A stretch of DNA of 7,070 bases, taken from a bacterium. Its GTDB lineage: Bacteria > UBP18 > UBA7526. Location of the stretch: contig JAUXAI010000056.1 of the NCBI GenBank assembly GCA_030619985.1, positions 1 through 7,070 on the forward strand. Reading direction: 5' to 3'. The position numbers and the translations under genes were made by a program. This document shows, one piece after another, positions 5,904 through 7,070 of this stretch. Under the pieces are notes generated by a model. It did no database searches and was not told where the DNA came from. It saw nothing but the letters and a program-made list of their open reading frames with translations. How positions within the stretch are numbered: the stretch's first letter is position 1; each line of letters starts with the position of its first letter.

Positions 5904-6549
5904 ATTCCTTAAAGTAGTTGTCTGCTTCCTGGGTAAGTCTATTTAAGACTTTTTCTAGTTCTTGGGTCTTTTCTTTTATTATCTTCTGTGAGGCTTTAGG
6001 AGGAACCCTAATCGGTTCCCCGTATATGATTATTCCCCGGCTAAAAAAACGGGGAAGGATGAACTTGCTCCAGTTATCGAGATAGACCTTCTTTCTATTA
6101 GCATTGGAGCTCAAAGGGATAATAGGCATCTGAGTCTTCTGGGCGAGGTGAATTACCCCTTCTTTTGCCTTATAGATGGGGCCCCTCGGGCCATCAGGAG
6201 TAAAGGCACCGTCAAAACCCTCTTTTAATTTCCGGGCCATCAGAAGAAGCGCCCTGCCTCCACCGCGCGATGTAGAACCCCGAATGGTCCTACTCCCTAA
6301 GTGGTGGAGGATGCGAGCAAGATACTCACCATCACGATGTCTGCTCACCAGAGCATAGATACTCTGATTGCGCAGGTGATAGGTGGGTAGAAGCATCCTT
6401 CCATGCCAGAAGGCATAGATGACTCTTTCTCCCTTTTTGCGAAGCCTTTCAACAGATTCTTCTCCCCTTACCTCTATTTTCAACATCTTCCCCAAGAGAA
6501 GCATAAAGAGCCAACCGAGAAAGGACATTATGCTTGGAGAAAATTTCAT
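5902..6549 (-). CDS. DUF374-family lysophospholipid acyltransferase-like protein
   Basis: This is a 215-residue protein of the DUF374 family, a membrane-associated branch of the glycerolipid acyltransferase superfamily. The expected motifs are present in order: a hydrophobic N-terminus at residues 8-22, AFWHGRMLL with the candidate catalytic His49, SRHRDGE at 69-75, GSTSRGGG at 91-98, and TPDGPRGP at 117-124. The length is typical, so the protein looks complete and functional. DUF374 genes often sit beside waaA and msbA, as here. As I recall, the Helicobacter LpxJ enzyme, a lipid A late acyltransferase, belongs to this broad group, so an acylation step before or around Kdo addition is plausible but not proven. 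The start is the ATG at 6549 with GAGGGG 3 bases upstream; the ATG at 6528 is an alternative that would shorten the protein by seven residues. Confidence 0.9.
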   Translation of the reverse strand: MKFSPSIMSFLGWLFMLLLGKMLKIEVRGEESVERLRKKGERVIYAFWHGRMLLPTYHLRNQSIYALVSRHRDGEYLARILHHLGSRTIRGSTSRGGGRALLLMARKLKEGFDGAFTPDGPRGPIYKAKEGVIHLAQKTQMPIIPLSSNANRKKVYLDNWSKFILPRFFSRGIIIYGEPIRVPPKASQKIIKEKTQELEKVLNRLTQEADNYFKE

Positions 6550-6552
6550 CTA

Positions 6553-6570
6553 CCCCTCGCTAACGCTCGG
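6553..6570. repeat. GC-rich module that carries the DUF374 Shine-Dalgarno
   Basis: On the minus strand this reads CCGAGCGTTAGCGAGGGG. Its last six bases, GAGGGG (plus-strand 6553-6558), lie 3 bases before the ATG at 6549, closer than the usual spacing. It looks like a repeat module rather than native leader sequence, so the ribosome-binding site of this gene may have been supplied by the repeat. Confidence 0.55.
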
Positions 6571-6571
6571 G

Positions 6572-6592
6572 AGTTTACAGTTAACAGTTCAC
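6572..6592. repeat. Three 7-base units upstream of the DUF374 gene
   Basis: AGTTTAC, AGTTAAC and AGTTCAC follow each other without gaps, an exact 7-base period with the middle of the unit varying. They share an RRTTNAC-like pattern with units 80-100 bases further on (GATTCAC, GGTTCAC, GGTTAC). Confidence 0.8.
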
Positions 6593-6602
6593 AACGATTA
6601 AA

Positions 6603-6686
6603 CTGGTTACTGTTCGTCCGCCCCAAAGGGGCGAGACCTCGCCTTCGGCGGGCTGGTTACTGGTTACTTTGGGATTCACGGTTCAC
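6603..6686. repeat. Two palindromes between CTGGTTACTG direct repeats, plus 7-base units at the flippase 3' end
   Basis: CTGGTTACTG occurs at 6603-6612 and 6653-6662. Between the copies lie two GC-rich hairpins: CGCCCC/GGGGCG with loop AAA (6619-6633) and CGCC/GGCG with loop TTC (6640-6650). GGTTACT is tandem at 6655 and 6662, and GATTCAC then GGTTCAC at 6673 and 6680. The array contains the TAA stop (6657-6659) of the flippase gene and encodes its last residues. No T-run follows the hairpins on the minus strand, so they are not called terminators. Confidence 0.8.
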
Positions 6687-7070
6687 TGTGTCCCTGAATT
6701 GTATCTCATAGAGTCTCTTGTAGAGTCCACCCTGAGCCAGAAGCTCCTCATGAGTTCCCTTTTGAACAATCCTTCCCTTCTCCAGGACGATGATTTTATC
6801 TGCATTCCTCACTGTTGATAGCCGATGGGCGATGACGAAGGTCGTCCTTCCCCTCATTAGTTTATCCAAGGCCTCCTGAACCAGTCTCTCAGACTCACTA
6901 TCCAAGGCACTAGTGGCCTCATCCAGAATTAAAATGGGAGGGTTCTTCAATATTGCCCGAGCAATGGCTAATCTCTGCCTCTCCCCTCCAGATAACTTCA
7001 CCCCCCGCTCTCCGATAATGGTATCGTAGTCCTTTTCTGTGGCCATGATGAAGTCATGGGCATTGGCTGC
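6657..7070 (-). CDS. msbA: MsbA-type lipid A ABC transporter, C-terminal part of the ATPase domain
   Basis: Only the last 137 residues are in the window; the frame runs off the right edge, and the Met at 7046 is internal because the sequence AANAHDFI precedes it in frame. The nucleotide-binding domain shows [10 protein letters not shown] (ABC signature LSGGERQR), Walker [13 protein letters not shown] with the catalytic Glu and D-loop, and the switch His in [11 protein letters not shown]. Walker A and the membrane domain lie beyond the window. Exporters of this type flip lipid A across the inner membrane as homodimers. The MsbA assignment rests on the family sequence and on its position heading a waaA/lpxK cluster; another lipid or drug exporter of the same class cannot be excluded. 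The last residues ([10 protein letters not shown]) are encoded by 7-base repeats and are probably not part of the original protein. The next gene begins 107 bases downstream. Confidence 0.88.
   Translation of the reverse strand, partial: AANAHDFIMATEKDYDTIIGERGVKLSGGERQRLAIARAILKNPPILILDEATSALDSESERLVQEALDKLMRGRTTFVIAHRLSTVRNADKIIVLEKGRIVQKGTHEELLAQGGLYKRLYEIQFRDTVNRESQSNQ

Noticed and set aside
6572-6686. Possible CRISPR array
   Set aside because: The units are 7 bases, mostly contiguous, with no spacers of uniform length and no cas genes nearby.
6403-6711. Plus-strand open frame of 102 codons across the flippase/DUF374 junction
   Set aside because: It spans the antisense of two real genes and the repeat array between them; its second half is just translated repeats.
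1-7070. Transposase, integrase, tRNA or phage genes
   Set aside because: I scanned for these and saw none; the repeats are too short to be insertion sequences and have no coding capacity of their own.

Overview
The window is one unbroken minus-strand gene cluster for lipid A and Kdo assembly, so it comes from an organism with an outer membrane. In transcription order (right to left) it reads: the C-terminal end of an MsbA-type lipid flippase (6657-7070, cut by the right edge), a DUF374-family acyltransferase (5902-6549), the Kdo transferase waaA/kdtA (4535-5827), four consecutive LpxL/HtrB-family acyltransferases (3633-4538, 2643-3575, 1678-2646, 630-1544), and the N-terminal 196 residues of the lipid A 4'-kinase lpxK (1-589, cut by the left edge). 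I see no convincing plus-strand gene, no RNA gene, no intrinsic terminator and no clear promoter. The longest gap between genes is 133 bases. The layout fits a single operon with any promoter upstream of the window.

The genes form a coherent pathway. LpxK phosphorylates the disaccharide, WaaA adds Kdo, the LpxL-type enzymes and possibly the DUF374 protein add or exchange acyl chains, and MsbA flips the product across the inner membrane. Two junctions are 4-base stop/start overlaps (waaA to the first acyltransferase, second to third acyltransferase), which suggests translational coupling. The quadruplication of the acyltransferase is unusual. All four copies keep the His of the family's HX4(D/E) catalytic motif but carry Val, Pro, Met or Thr where the acidic residue is expected.

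The second theme is repeat invasion. All five non-overlapping gene junctions, one of the two overlapping ones, and the interior of two reading frames (lpxK and waaA) carry small arrays or palindromes. Most are tandem words of 7 to 9 bases, and the word differs from site to site. Several arrays surround a GC-rich or palindromic core, and in two of them the core is exactly 2 or 3 seven-base units long. These arrays supply stop codons, Shine-Dalgarno sequences, protein tails and in-frame peptide inserts.

The organism cannot be named from sequence alone. The msbA-DUF374-waaA-acyltransferase-lpxK order, and the palindromic in-frame insert reading LPRRQAGE inside waaA, remind me of uncultivated diderm candidate phyla such as Omnitrophota-like lineages. 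This is an impression from memory and a low-confidence inference.
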